A stretch of DNA of 64,000 nt from the NCBI RefSeq assembly GCF_000974785.1, contig NZ_BBWV01000001.1, positions 248,001-312,000 on the forward strand, written 5' to 3'. The DNA is from Flavihumibacter petaseus NBRC 106054. GTDB taxonomy: Bacteria; Bacteroidota; Bacteroidia; Chitinophagales; Chitinophagaceae. The position numbers and the translations under genes were made by a program. A model generated the notes under the pieces. It was not told where the DNA came from, made no database searches, and saw nothing but the letters and a program-made list of their open reading frames with translations. Shown piece by piece: positions 27,030-35,536 of the stretch. Each line of letters starts with the position of its first letter. The first letter of the stretch is position 1.

Positions 27030-28331
27030 CTAGAAACTTTTCGTGTTCACAAATGCTTTGATGGCTTCCACCAGTACATCCAGTTGACGTGTGGTGGTAT
27101 ACACATTAGGTGTAATGCGCACTCCCCTGATGTTTTCCCATTCGATGCTTACGGTATGGATCTTATACTTGTCAAGCAGGAAGTTGTCGAGTTCTGCCGG
27201 CTTCCTGTCATCAATACTGACCAGACCGATGGCGCAGCCAAAAGCCGGCTGAAGAGAAGTTCCCAGCTGCACTCCTGGCAGATCCTTTATACGGGTCATC
27301 CAGTAGTTTTTCAGGTAATGCAGCCGCTGCTCCTTTCGCTCCGCACCGATCATGTCGTGAAATTCGATGGCTTTGCCGATCGCCTGCTCAATGAAAAATG
27401 GCCGGGTTCCGGTGCTTTCAAATTTGCGGATATCCGGTGATTTAGGGTCACCTGCTGCAAACAGGGGATATATTGAAGCGATCTTTTCTTTCTTCACGTA
27501 CAGAAGGCCGGAACCTATGCAGGCACTGAGCCATTTATGCAGGCTGGTACCAAAATAATCTGCACCGAGGGAAGGCAACGTAAACAGGAAATGCGCAAAG
27601 CTGTGAGCGCCATCCACCAGCACCTCGATGCCTTTCGCGTGTGCAGCATCAGCTATGGCGCGTACCGGCAGAATCTGGCCATTCCAGTTAATGATATGGG
27701 TAACATGTACCACTTTTGTTCTGGCGGTAAAGGCCCGCGTATACTGGCTCAGCAGGTAGTCGTTGTTTTCGGAAGGCAGTTCCAGGTTGATCCAGACCAG
27801 TTTGATGCCGTCCCGCAGCGCTCTTTGCTTCCAGGCATTGATCATATTCGGATAATCCTGCTTGCTGAGCACCACTTCATCACCTGCTTTCAACGGCAAT
27901 CCGAAAATGACCGTTTCCAGCGCTTCCGAAGCATTACGGTGGATGGCAATTTCCTCAGCGCCGACACCAGCCAGCCTGGCCAGTTCCCGGCGCAATGGCT
28001 CGCGGCCCTGATCCAGGATCCGCCACATGTAATAGCTGGGCGCCTCATTGGATAAATCATGATATTTTTTCATGGCTTCCTGTACCACCCGGGGTGACGG
28101 ACTCACCCCACCATTATTCAGGTTGATCAGGCTTGGTGACACCGTATACGCTTGCTGTACGGCATACCAGAAGTCTTCCTCTCCGGCCAGGTCGGCAGCC
28201 GGCAATCCATTGAACTGATTGATCTTCTGTTGTAATTCACGGCTCCACACCGGCTGCGTAACGCCTGCCAGTAATCCTCCTAAACCCAGTTTGCCAAGGC
28301 CATTGAGAAAATTTCTTCTGTTTGAAATCAT
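27030..28331 (-). CDS. Tat-exported class V aminotransferase-fold PLP enzyme
   Basis: 433 residues with a twin-arginine signal (NRRNFLNGLGKLGLGG, then a hydrophobic stretch), so the folded holoenzyme is likely exported. The PLP site shows HRNASEALETV, Asp240 in VDGAHSFAH and the Schiff-base Lys266 in TSLHKWLSA. It resembles isopenicillin-N-epimerase/cysteine-desulfurase-type class V enzymes, many of which in Bacteroidota carry Tat signals and have unknown substrates. No sulfur-transfer Cys loop is obvious, which argues against a desulfurase. It stands alone; its own promoter is not evident. Confidence 0.85.
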   Translation of the reverse strand: MISNRRNFLNGLGKLGLGGLLAGVTQPVWSRELQQKINQFNGLPAADLAGEEDFWYAVQQAYTVSPSLINLNNGGVSPSPRVVQEAMKKYHDLSNEAPSYYMWRILDQGREPLRRELARLAGVGAEEIAIHRNASEALETVIFGLPLKAGDEVVLSKQDYPNMINAWKQRALRDGIKLVWINLELPSENNDYLLSQYTRAFTARTKVVHVTHIINWNGQILPVRAIADAAHAKGIEVLVDGAHSFAHFLFTLPSLGADYFGTSLHKWLSACIGSGLLYVKKEKIASIYPLFAAGDPKSPDIRKFESTGTRPFFIEQAIGKAIEFHDMIGAERKEQRLHYLKNYWMTRIKDLPGVQLGTSLQPAFGCAIGLVSIDDRKPAELDNFLLDKYKIHTVSIEWENIRGVRITPNVYTTTRQLDVLVEAIKAFVNTKSF

Positions 28332-28384
28332 GCTGTCAGGTGTGTGTCACTAAAGATAATATTTGTCGGCAAAAAAGCTTTTTT

Positions 28385-28415
28385 TTGGACGATTTCATCC
28401 CAGCCCTTATTTTTG
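28385..28415 (+). promoter_or_regulatory. Promoter of tRNA-Gln
   Basis: TTG (28385-28387), a 20-nt spacer and TATTTTTG (28408-28415) match the Bacteroidota promoter pattern, 21 nt before the mature 5' end of tRNA-Gln. Confidence 0.65.
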
Positions 28416-28436
28416 CACTCCCTTTACGGGACGGAT

Positions 28437-28507
28437 TGCCCGATAGTATAATGGTAGTACGACAGATTTTGGTTCTGTTTGTCTAGGTTCGAATCCTGGT
28501 CGGGCAA
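28437..28507 (+). tRNA. tRNA-Gln (TTG anticodon)
   Basis: Acceptor TGCCCGA / TCGGGCA, anticodon stem ACAGA / TCTGT with loop TTTTGGT (anticodon TTG), and a normal T-arm around GTTCGAATC. No encoded CCA. Monocistronic: it has its own promoter and is followed by a terminator at 28511. Confidence 0.97.
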
Positions 28508-28510
28508 CAA

Positions 28511-28537
28511 AAAGAGGAAATGTGGCATTTCCTCTTT
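28511..28537 (+). terminator. Terminator after tRNA-Gln
   Basis: Stem AAAGAGGAAATG / CATTTCCTCTTT with a TGG loop, followed by more T residues; it starts 3 nt after the tRNA. Confidence 0.92.
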
Positions 28538-28596
28538 TTTTTTATAATTTGCTCCCTGTTATACCTAAGCGCAATTATTATCTAAAACCTTAAACT

Positions 28597-29115
28597 ATGA
28601 AAAAGGGATTTGTGTCTCTTTCCACTATTTTGTTGTTTTTCACTTTTCAGTTGCTCACCTCCTCCTGTGAAAAGGAAGTTATTAAGGAAGTACAGGTAAC
28701 TGATACCCTAATCATCAAGGATACAGTGCTGACTGACTTTCCCAAGGATACACTGGCATTCCTGACAGGCAGAACCTGGAGAATCCAGGAAATCCGGATT
28801 CTTCAGAATCAACAATTCTACTTCTATCAATACGGTGGTTCAGACCACACTTTTGATGATGAGTACATCAAATTCAATACAGACGGCACCGGTCAGTATC
28901 ATGCCGACGGCGTAAATGATAACCTGGTATGGGCATTCAAAGGTGACACCAAAACCAAGATCGAATACACGCTTAATCGTACAACGCCGCTGGTTGTAAA
29001 CTGGGAAAACATGCATTACAAAAAAGACAGCCTGATCTATAGTGAGTACTATATCAAAAACGGGACCCTGAAAACGCAAAGCGCGGTAGTAAGGATCCCT
29101 GAGGAAAGCCGCTAA
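28597..29115 (+). CDS. Lipocalin-size lipoprotein of unknown function
   Basis: 172 residues with a type II signal peptide and lipobox LTSSC (Cys24), so probably an outer-membrane lipoprotein. The first mature residues (EKEVIKEVQVTDTLIIKDTVL) form a flexible tether. The rest alternates beta strands: LTGRTWRIQEI, YIKFNTDGTGQY and TLNRTTPLVVNWENMHYKKDSLIYSEYY. That pattern, a Trp near the start followed by eight-odd strands, is reminiscent of lipocalin-like DUFs, but I do not recognise a named family. It stands alone, with a terminator at 29141. Confidence 0.75.
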   Translation: MKKGFVSLSTILLFFTFQLLTSSCEKEVIKEVQVTDTLIIKDTVLTDFPKDTLAFLTGRTWRIQEIRILQNQQFYFYQYGGSDHTFDDEYIKFNTDGTGQYHADGVNDNLVWAFKGDTKTKIEYTLNRTTPLVVNWENMHYKKDSLIYSEYYIKNGTLKTQSAVVRIPEESR

Positions 29116-29140
29116 GCCTGCAGTCTTCTTACTTTATCAG

Positions 29141-29163
29141 CAGCCGGGTCAATGATCCGGCTG
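29141..29163 (+). terminator. Terminator after the 172-residue lipoprotein
   Basis: Stem of 10 bp including one G-T pair: CAGCCGGGTC / GATCCGGCTG around AAT, followed by TTTTATTAT. Confidence 0.8.
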
Positions 29164-29168
29164 TTTTA

Positions 29169-29624
29169 TTATCCCTTCCATATGGCGAAATAATACACCC
29201 ATACCATCAGGGCGATCTGCATGGGTATACGGAACCACAGGTAACTCAATCCATTCCCTTCCCTGTCTACCTGCTGGTAATCGATCTTATTGATGGCAGC
29301 ATAGATATTTGCCGGTAACAGCAATACAAAAAATACCAGCAGGAACCAGCCCGCCTTTTCCCTTACCACAGGTATCAGGAGTGCTACTCCCGCGAGAATT
29401 TCCAACAGGCCTGTGATATAAACCAGTTCTTTCTTGAATGGAACTGGACCGGGGATCATTCTGGCCATCGCATCAGTAAACCGCCAGTGGCCGAAGGCCG
29501 TAAAGAACAGCATGATGCACAGGGCAATATTCCCTGCCGGCCGGGGTTGCCAGTATCCGGCAGTTACCCTGATGCCAACTGACGCAAGTACAAAGGCGGC
29601 TAACAGTACAAGTATAACTTTCAT
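29169..29624 (-). CDS. DoxX-like four-helix membrane protein
   Basis: 151 residues with four predicted membrane helices (about 3-22, 44-62, 70-90 and 95-112, plus a C-terminal one). GLLEILAGVALLIPVVREKAGW matches the DoxX/DoxD-like pattern. Function in the family is varied and largely unknown; some members interact with superoxide dismutase systems. The frame is open 85 codons upstream, but MKVILVLLAAFVLASVG is the natural start for a membrane protein. Divergent from the MmcQ-like gene, with 34 nt between the starts. Confidence 0.8.
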   Translation of the reverse strand: MKVILVLLAAFVLASVGIRVTAGYWQPRPAGNIALCIMLFFTAFGHWRFTDAMARMIPGPVPFKKELVYITGLLEILAGVALLIPVVREKAGWFLLVFFVLLLPANIYAAINKIDYQQVDREGNGLSYLWFRIPMQIALMVWVYYFAIWKG

Positions 29625-29658
29625 GGTTCCGTGATAAAAGTGATTTAATTTGACAATT

Positions 29659-29994
29659 ATGACACTTGACAATTTCCAGGCATTCTGCCTGTCACTGCCT
29701 GATGTAACCGAAGAGTTTCCCTTCGGGCCGGATACGCTCGTGTATAAGGTTAAGGGGAAAATGTTTGCCCTGGCCGGCATTGACACCTTTGAAAGCATTA
29801 ACCTGAAATGCGACCCGGAAGAAGCACTCGAACTCAGGGAAAGGTACCAGGCGGTTGTACCAGGATACCATATGAACAAAAAACACTGGAATACGGTTCA
29901 CCTTGATCACTCTATCGGTGACACAATGCTCCGCGACTGGATCAAAAGATCCTATGACCTGGTGCGTGCGTCCCTCCCGAAGAAAGACCGGTGA
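29659..29994 (+). CDS. MmcQ/YjbR-family protein (DUF419)
   Basis: 111 residues, MTLDNFQAFCLSLPDVTEEFPFGPDTLVYKVKGKMFAL, then NLKCDPEEALELRERYQAVVPGYHMNKKHWNTV: the CyaY-like YjbR fold with its DNA-binding-like surface. The family has no firm function. Its TGA is immediately followed by the reverse-strand TGA of the convergent gene (TGATCA at 29992-29997). Confidence 0.88.
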   Translation: MTLDNFQAFCLSLPDVTEEFPFGPDTLVYKVKGKMFALAGIDTFESINLKCDPEEALELRERYQAVVPGYHMNKKHWNTVHLDHSIGDTMLRDWIKRSYDLVRASLPKKDR

Positions 29995-30609
29995 TCAGGT
30001 GCCTGCGGATACTTCAGCTATCCATTCCCGGTAGCAGCTGTCTTCTTCCCGGCAGGCCATATCACAAAGCGACCGCCATTCAGGCCACAACTGTTTTAAC
30101 TGGGCTTCCATGGAAGCCAGGTGATGCTGTTCTTCAGCAATGATATTGTTCACGCTGATACCGCTGCCGGCCTGTTTCAATACCTCCTGGTAAACGGGAT
30201 ACAGTTCATCGGCCCGCACTTCAATGGCATAGGTTACCAGCAGATACGCCGCATATTTCAGTTCATGCCCGCTAAAACCGTATTCATCCTTGAGATAACG
30301 GCAAACACGCATGTCGATCCTGTGAAGGTAGCGCGAACTTACTGCTGGTGCCAGCAGGTAGGGCGCCTCATAAGTTGGACAATTGCCTCCAACCTTATGC
30401 AGCTGCTTCTTCAGATACCAGGCATGTCGTGCTTCTTCTGCTGCATGTTTCAGAATATCCTCCTTTACGAATACAGGGTGCTCACATTGTTTGATCTTGC
30501 GCGCACCTGCATTTTCCAGCATACTGAGGGTGTTCAGCCATCGGGCATGTGTCTCGGGCCGGGATACGATCCGGCTGATCAGGTCGTGCAGGGAAGTTGC
30601 AGCTGTCAT
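29995..30609 (-). CDS. Ferritin-like diiron protein of unknown function
   Basis: 204 residues from MTAATSLHDLISRI. It has a complete set of ferritin-like diiron ligands: Glu33, Glu59 with His62 (EEARHAWYL), Glu130 and Glu160 with His163 (AEEQHHLAS), spaced as in a four-helix bundle with two ExxH motifs. The spacing resembles diiron oxygenases and rubrerythrin-type proteins more than storage ferritins. The frame opens 37 codons upstream, but that region overlaps the divergent alcohol dehydrogenase promoter and reads poorly. I do not recognise the specific family. The diiron site is visible; the reaction is not. Confidence 0.65.
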   Translation of the reverse strand: MTAATSLHDLISRIVSRPETHARWLNTLSMLENAGARKIKQCEHPVFVKEDILKHAAEEARHAWYLKKQLHKVGGNCPTYEAPYLLAPAVSSRYLHRIDMRVCRYLKDEYGFSGHELKYAAYLLVTYAIEVRADELYPVYQEVLKQAGSGISVNNIIAEEQHHLASMEAQLKQLWPEWRSLCDMACREEDSCYREWIAEVSAGT

Positions 30610-30706
30610 TGCAGGCAATTGGATGAAGGCGCAAATTAACCCCTCATCTCCTATTTTCAACAATTTCTGTGATCTGCTGTTAATCCCATCACCAAAACCA
30701 TTCATT

Positions 30707-31759
30707 ATGCAAGCAGCCAAAGGATATGCTGTTCACAACGAAAAAGACAGCCTGAAGCCATGGGATTTCCAGCGCCGTGATCCCGGCCCTCATGATGTAC
30801 AGATTCAGATACTCTATTGCGGAGTATGCCATTCCGATATTCACCAGGTCAGGGGAGAATGGGGCAATTCCATGTACCCGATGGTTCCTGGTCATGAGAT
30901 CGTTGGCCGTATTACAGCCGTAGGCAAATCAGTTACCAAATTCAAAACGGGTGATCTCGCCGGCATCGGATGCATGGTGGATTCCTGCCGCGAATGCAAT
31001 AACTGTAAAAACGGCCAGGAGCAGTTTTGTGAAAAGGGAGAAACCGTAATGACTTACAACGGTCGCGAGCGAAACGGCGGTGCACTGACTTTCGGCGGCT
31101 ATTCCGACATTATTTTATGTGATGAAAAATATGTCGTTTCCGTCTCAGACAAACTTCCGCTTTCAGGTGTAGCCCCCCTGCTGTGTGCAGGTATAACCAC
31201 CTATTCCCCACTCAAGCGCTGGAAAGTTGGCAAGGGTCATAAACTGGCCGTACTCGGACTCGGCGGCCTCGGTCATATGGCGGTGAAATTTGGTGTGGCT
31301 TTCGGTGCTGAAGTAACTGTACTGAGCACATCACCTTCGAAAGAAAATGATGCACGCAAACTCGGCGCCCACAAATTCTGCAACACCCGTAACGAGGAGG
31401 CTACCAAAGCGCTTGCCGGCTATTTTGATTTTATTATCGATACCGTTTCTGCGCCCCACAATTACGACATGTACCTTAACATGCTCACCACCAATGGTGT
31501 AATGATCTGTGTAGGTGTACCACCGGAACCGATTAAACTGACAGGGTTCCTGTTACTTGGAAACAACCGGACAATTACCGGCTCTATGATCGGTGGCATT
31601 CCGGAAACACAGGAAATGCTGGATTTCTGCGCGGTCAATAACATCGTATCCGATGTGGAAGTAATCGATATCAGCTACGTGAATGAGGCCTACGAGAGAG
31701 TAGTCAAAAGTGATGTGAAGTACCGGTTTGTGATCGACCTGCAATCATTGGCCCGCTAA
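30707..31759 (+). CDS. Zinc-dependent alcohol dehydrogenase (cinnamyl/CAD, AdhA type)
   Basis: 350 residues. Catalytic zinc ligands Cys41 (GVCHSDIH) and His63 (GHEIVG), structural zinc Cys94, Cys97, Cys100 and Cys108 (CRECNNCKNGQEQFC), and a nucleotide-binding VLGLGGLGHMAVKFG. The NAD(P) specificity region, with TSPSKENDARKLG, fits NADP-dependent aldehyde reductases of the CAD/YahK group. It converts aldehydes and alcohols of broad range. ATG 30707 gives the conserved start; the open frame continues upstream over the divergent gene. Its last 15 nt overlap rfbD on the other strand. Confidence 0.92.
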   Translation: MQAAKGYAVHNEKDSLKPWDFQRRDPGPHDVQIQILYCGVCHSDIHQVRGEWGNSMYPMVPGHEIVGRITAVGKSVTKFKTGDLAGIGCMVDSCRECNNCKNGQEQFCEKGETVMTYNGRERNGGALTFGGYSDIILCDEKYVVSVSDKLPLSGVAPLLCAGITTYSPLKRWKVGKGHKLAVLGLGGLGHMAVKFGVAFGAEVTVLSTSPSKENDARKLGAHKFCNTRNEEATKALAGYFDFIIDTVSAPHNYDMYLNMLTTNGVMICVGVPPEPIKLTGFLLLGNNRTITGSMIGGIPETQEMLDFCAVNNIVSDVEVIDISYVNEAYERVVKSDVKYRFVIDLQSLAR

Positions 31760-32626
31760 ATATCCCTGCAACTGAAGAAGGCAGGCTTGCAGACTTTCCT
31801 GCCACGGATAAACCGGCACATCAAACACCTGCCGGATCCTGTTCGTGTCAAAGACGCTGTAAGCAGGCCTTTTTGCAGGGGTGGGGTATTCGGCCGTGGT
31901 AATCGGGTTCACCCGGCATCTGCTACCCGTCATGCCTGCAATAGCCTGGGCAAATTCGAACCAGGTGATCGCCCCGGCATTGGCATAATGATAAATACCC
32001 CCGGCGTTTTCGGTATCCGGCAGCTTCTGTACGATCTGCATGATTGCCCGCGCAAGATCAGCTGCATAGGTGGGTGATCCCTGCTGGTCATTCACTACAT
32101 TGATGGTTTCCCGTTCAGCCATCAGCCGCAGCATGGTCTTGACAAAGTTTTTTCCGAATGAGGAATATACCCAGGACGTCCGGATCACAATCGAATCCGG
32201 TGCAATACTTAAAACCAGTTGTTCTCCTTTCCATTTGGAAACGCCGTAAACGCCGAGCGGATTCGTGACGGCAGTTTCGGCGAGCGGCACAGTAGCTGTA
32301 CCATCAAACACATAGTCAGTCGAAATATGGATCAGGCGGCATCCCGTAACATCCGCAGCTTTTGCAAGGTTTCCTGCGGCTGCGGCATTCACTGCATCAG
32401 CTTTATCCGGTTCGCTTTCCGCTTTATCCACAGCAGTATAGGCAGCACAGTTGATACAAAATGCCGGGCTTTCCTGCATGAATATATTCCTGACAGCAGC
32501 CTCGTCTGTAATATCAAGCTGGCTGCTCCCCGTAAACAGAAACCTGTATTCCGGATACAAGGAAGCAATAACCTGCAGTTCACTGCCAAGTTGCCCGTCA
32601 GCACCAGTTACAAGAATAGTGTGCAT
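31745..32626 (-). CDS. rfbD: dTDP-4-dehydrorhamnose reductase
   Basis: 293 residues, an extended SDR: TGADGQLGSEL (7-17), INCAAYTAVDKAE, the STDYVFDG motif and the catalytic YGVSKWKGE (Tyr and Lys). It performs the last step of dTDP-L-rhamnose synthesis, NADPH-dependent reduction of the 4-keto sugar. Last gene of the seven-gene nucleotide-sugar operon, 3 nt after rfbC. Its 3' end overlaps the alcohol dehydrogenase; no terminator is visible. Confidence 0.96.
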   Translation of the reverse strand: MHTILVTGADGQLGSELQVIASLYPEYRFLFTGSSQLDITDEAAVRNIFMQESPAFCINCAAYTAVDKAESEPDKADAVNAAAAGNLAKAADVTGCRLIHISTDYVFDGTATVPLAETAVTNPLGVYGVSKWKGEQLVLSIAPDSIVIRTSWVYSSFGKNFVKTMLRLMAERETINVVNDQQGSPTYAADLARAIMQIVQKLPDTENAGGIYHYANAGAITWFEFAQAIAGMTGSRCRVNPITTAEYPTPAKRPAYSVFDTNRIRQVFDVPVYPWQESLQACLLQLQGYLAGQ

Positions 32627-32629
32627 TGA

Positions 32630-33184
32630 TCAGAAAAAGAATGAATGGTTACCAGCGGCAAATGTCGGATACAATTTATCCTTTTCAGACAATATCATCT
32701 GGCCGGCAGGAACTTTCCAGTCAATGGCAAGCGCCGGATCGCTGAACAGGATACCGCCTTCGCTTTCTTTATGGTAAAACCGGTCAACCTTATACATCAC
32801 TTCCGCCTGCTCCGTCAGCACAGAATAGCCATGAGCAAATCCGGCCGGTATCAGTAACTGTTTTTTGTTTTCGGCCGATAATTCGATGGAGAAGACCTTA
32901 CCATAAGTGGGCGAGCCTTTCCGGCAATCCACCACCACGTCGAGAATAGTACCCTCAAGTGCACGGATCAGCTTGGTCTGGCAATATGGATGCTCCTGGT
33001 AATGTAATCCCCTGACAACCCCATAAGAGGATCGCGCCTGGTTGTCCTGAACAAAATGAAATTCCAGTCCATTTGCCTGGAATGCGCGGGCGCTGTAGGA
33101 CTCATAAAAATAGCCACGGTCATCGCCGAATACTTTCGGCTCAAAAATCCACAAACCCTGAAATCCGGTTTCGATAAATCCCAT
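32630..33184 (-). CDS. rfbC: dTDP-4-dehydrorhamnose 3,5-epimerase
   Basis: 184 residues with the RmlC cupin: FEPKVFGDDRGYFYESY, catalytic His61 in RGLHYQ, the VVVDCRKGSPTYGK strand and GFAHGY (His118). It epimerises C3 and C5 of dTDP-4-keto-6-deoxyglucose. MGFIETG is taken as the start, 1 nt after the rfbB stop; the longer frame overlaps rfbB and is not conserved. Confidence 0.96.
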   Translation of the reverse strand: MGFIETGFQGLWIFEPKVFGDDRGYFYESYSARAFQANGLEFHFVQDNQARSSYGVVRGLHYQEHPYCQTKLIRALEGTILDVVVDCRKGSPTYGKVFSIELSAENKKQLLIPAGFAHGYSVLTEQAEVMYKVDRFYHKESEGGILFSDPALAIDWKVPAGQMILSEKDKLYPTFAAGNHSFFF

Positions 33185-33185
33185 A

Positions 33186-34253
33186 TCAATGACTTCCGTA
33201 TTGTTCCTGATAATATTTCTGATACGCTCCGCTGGTAACATGCTCCACCCAGCCGGTGTTTGCCAGGAACCAGTCTACCGTGCGTTCCAACCCCTCTTCA
33301 AACTGCAGGGAAGGCGCCCATCCCAGCTCCCGGTTCACTTTGGCAGCATCGATCGCGTAACGCAAATCATGGCCGGGCCGGTCAGTCACATAGGTGATGA
33401 GTTTCGCAGATGCACCTTCTTCCCTGCCGAGCTTCCTGTCCATAATTTCGCAAAGCAGCATCACCAGGTCGATGTTTTTCCACTCGTTGAAACCGCCGAT
33501 ATTGTACTTGTCACCGGTTTTTCCCTGGTGGAAGATAAGGTCGATAGCAGCGGCGTGATCCTCCACAAATAACCAGTCACGGATGTTCTCACCTTTTCCA
33601 TATACCGGAAGCGGCTTTTCCTTCATGATGTTGTGAATCATCAGCGGAATCAGTTTTTCCGGAAAATGGTAGGGGCCATAATTATTGGAACAGTTGCTCA
33701 TTACCACCGGCAACCCGTAAGTGTGGTAATAAGCCATTACGAAATGATCTGAAGAAGCTTTTGATGCCGAATAAGGTGACCTTGGATCATACGCGGTCTC
33801 CTCCGTAAAGAAGCCGGATTCACCGAGAGAGCCATACACTTCATCTGTTGATACATGATAAAAGCGTTTGCCGTCAAAGTTGTTTTTCCAGGCTTTGCGG
33901 GCAACATTCAACAGGTTGGCTGTACCCAGCACATTTGTCTTCACAAACTGCAACGGGTCTGAAATTGAGCGATCCACATGGCTTTCTGCCGCCAGGTGGA
34001 TCACTCCGTCTACCGGGTATTTTTCGAAAAGCGCTGTCATGCCGCTTTCATCAGTAATATCTCCCCTTTCAAACTGGTAATTGGGTGCAGCTTCTACATC
34101 CCTGAGGTTTTCGAGATTTCCGGCATAGGTGAGCAGATCGAGGTTCACGACCTGGTATTCCGGGTACCTGGTCACCAGCCGCCGCACCACATGAGATCCG
34201 ATAAACCCGGCACCTCCCGTTACAATAATTACCTTCTTGAAACTTTTTGTCAC
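33186..34253 (-). CDS. rfbB: dTDP-glucose 4,6-dehydratase
   Basis: 355 residues. NAD-binding GGAGFIGSH (13-21), HLAAESHVDRSI, STDEVYG (135-141) and the Tyr161/Lys165 pair in YSASK. It makes dTDP-4-keto-6-deoxyglucose. Its ATG overlaps the upstream stop by 4 nt (ATGA). rfbA, the thymidylyltransferase that makes its substrate, is not in the window. Confidence 0.97.
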   Translation of the reverse strand: MTKSFKKVIIVTGGAGFIGSHVVRRLVTRYPEYQVVNLDLLTYAGNLENLRDVEAAPNYQFERGDITDESGMTALFEKYPVDGVIHLAAESHVDRSISDPLQFVKTNVLGTANLLNVARKAWKNNFDGKRFYHVSTDEVYGSLGESGFFTEETAYDPRSPYSASKASSDHFVMAYYHTYGLPVVMSNCSNNYGPYHFPEKLIPLMIHNIMKEKPLPVYGKGENIRDWLFVEDHAAAIDLIFHQGKTGDKYNIGGFNEWKNIDLVMLLCEIMDRKLGREEGASAKLITYVTDRPGHDLRYAIDAAKVNRELGWAPSLQFEEGLERTVDWFLANTGWVEHVTSGAYQKYYQEQYGSH

Positions 34254-35536
34254 AGACTCCAGTATTGTCTAGAATGAATTTTGTTTTTATAGATCCCTTT
34301 CAGGTCAACAACAACACCATGTGAGCGGGTAATACCCGCAAAATAGGCGTCGTCCAGCTTTAAATAAGGGCTGTGCGGTACGGTCACAATTACAGCGTCA
34401 TAGTCTTTTCCGCTATGCCGTACCAGGTTAAGACCGTATTCTTCCTTTACTTCATTGTGCTCTGCAAAGGGATCTTCCACATCTACAGCGATATTGAATG
34501 CCAGCAGTTCCTGAACGGTATCAACGATCTTGGAGTTACGGATATCACTTACATTTTCCTTAAACGTAACACCTTTCACCAGGATACGCGGGTTGTCAGA
34601 ATTGCGCAGCACATACTTGATGATCTTGCGGGCAAGGTATTTTGCCATATCGTCGTTGATATACCGGCTGGCAGCAATTACACGGCTCTGGTATCCCATT
34701 GAAGCCGCCTTATGTGTCAGATAATAAGGATCAACGCCAATGCAGTGACCACCAACGAGACCCGGCTGAAACTTCAGGAAGTTCCACTTGGTACCTGCCG
34801 CTTCGATCACATCATAGGTATTGATACCCATCCTGTCGAAAATCAGGCTCAGTTCGTTCATCAGTGCGATGTTCATATCGCGCTGGGTATTTTCCACGAT
34901 CTTGCTGGCTTCTGCAACTTTGATCGAGGGAGCACGGTGTACCCCGGCATCCACCACCAGTTCATACACCCTGGCAATTTCTTCGAGCGCCACATCGTCA
35001 TTTCCGGATACTACTTTCACCACAGTACGGAGGGTGTTTTTCTTATCTCCCGGGTTGATCCTTTCCGGAGAATATCCCAGTTTGAAGTCGTCGCCCATTT
35101 TCAGGCCTGAAACTTTTTCAAGAACAGGCAGGCAATCCTCTTCCGTACAACCTGGATAAGTAGTGGATTCATACACCACATAGTCACCCTGCTTCAGCAC
35201 TTTGCCCACGGTAGTGGAAGCGCCGACAAGCGGCTTCAGATCAGGCACATTGTATTTGTCAACCGGTGTAGGTACAGCTACAATATAGAATTTAGCTTTC
35301 CGCAGCACTTCGAGGTCATCGGTGAACTCAATATCACGGTCTTTAAATTCATCAGCCCCTACTTCTTTGCTTGGATCAATGCCATTTCTCATCAGGTCGA
35401 TCCGGTGGGAATTGATGTCAAATCCGATCACCGGGATCCTGCGTGCAAGTTCCAGTGCCAGCGGCAATCCGACATAGCCTAATCCGATAACAGCGAGCCT
35501 TTCCTTTTTGTCAAGTAAATCCTGATAAATTTTCAT
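34250..35536 (-). CDS. UDP-N-acetylhexosamine 6-dehydrogenase (TviB/WbpO type)
   Basis: 428 residues. NAD site VIGLGYVGLPLALEL (16-30), middle dimerisation helix with EASKIVENTQRDMNIALMNEL, catalytic Cys265 in VGGHCIGVDPYY, and a C-terminal domain with GVTFKENVSDIRNSK. The GGHCIGVDPYY form separates it from plain UDP-glucose dehydrogenase (GGSCFPKD) and fits enzymes oxidising UDP-GlcNAc or UDP-GalNAc at C6. It overlaps uxs by 1 nt and rfbB by 4 nt. The product, a UDP-HexNAcA, would feed acidic surface glycans. Confidence 0.9.
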   Translation of the reverse strand: MKIYQDLLDKKERLAVIGLGYVGLPLALELARRIPVIGFDINSHRIDLMRNGIDPSKEVGADEFKDRDIEFTDDLEVLRKAKFYIVAVPTPVDKYNVPDLKPLVGASTTVGKVLKQGDYVVYESTTYPGCTEEDCLPVLEKVSGLKMGDDFKLGYSPERINPGDKKNTLRTVVKVVSGNDDVALEEIARVYELVVDAGVHRAPSIKVAEASKIVENTQRDMNIALMNELSLIFDRMGINTYDVIEAAGTKWNFLKFQPGLVGGHCIGVDPYYLTHKAASMGYQSRVIAASRYINDDMAKYLARKIIKYVLRNSDNPRILVKGVTFKENVSDIRNSKIVDTVQELLAFNIAVDVEDPFAEHNEVKEEYGLNLVRHSGKDYDAVIVTVPHSPYLKLDDAYFAGITRSHGVVVDLKGIYKNKIHSRQYWSL

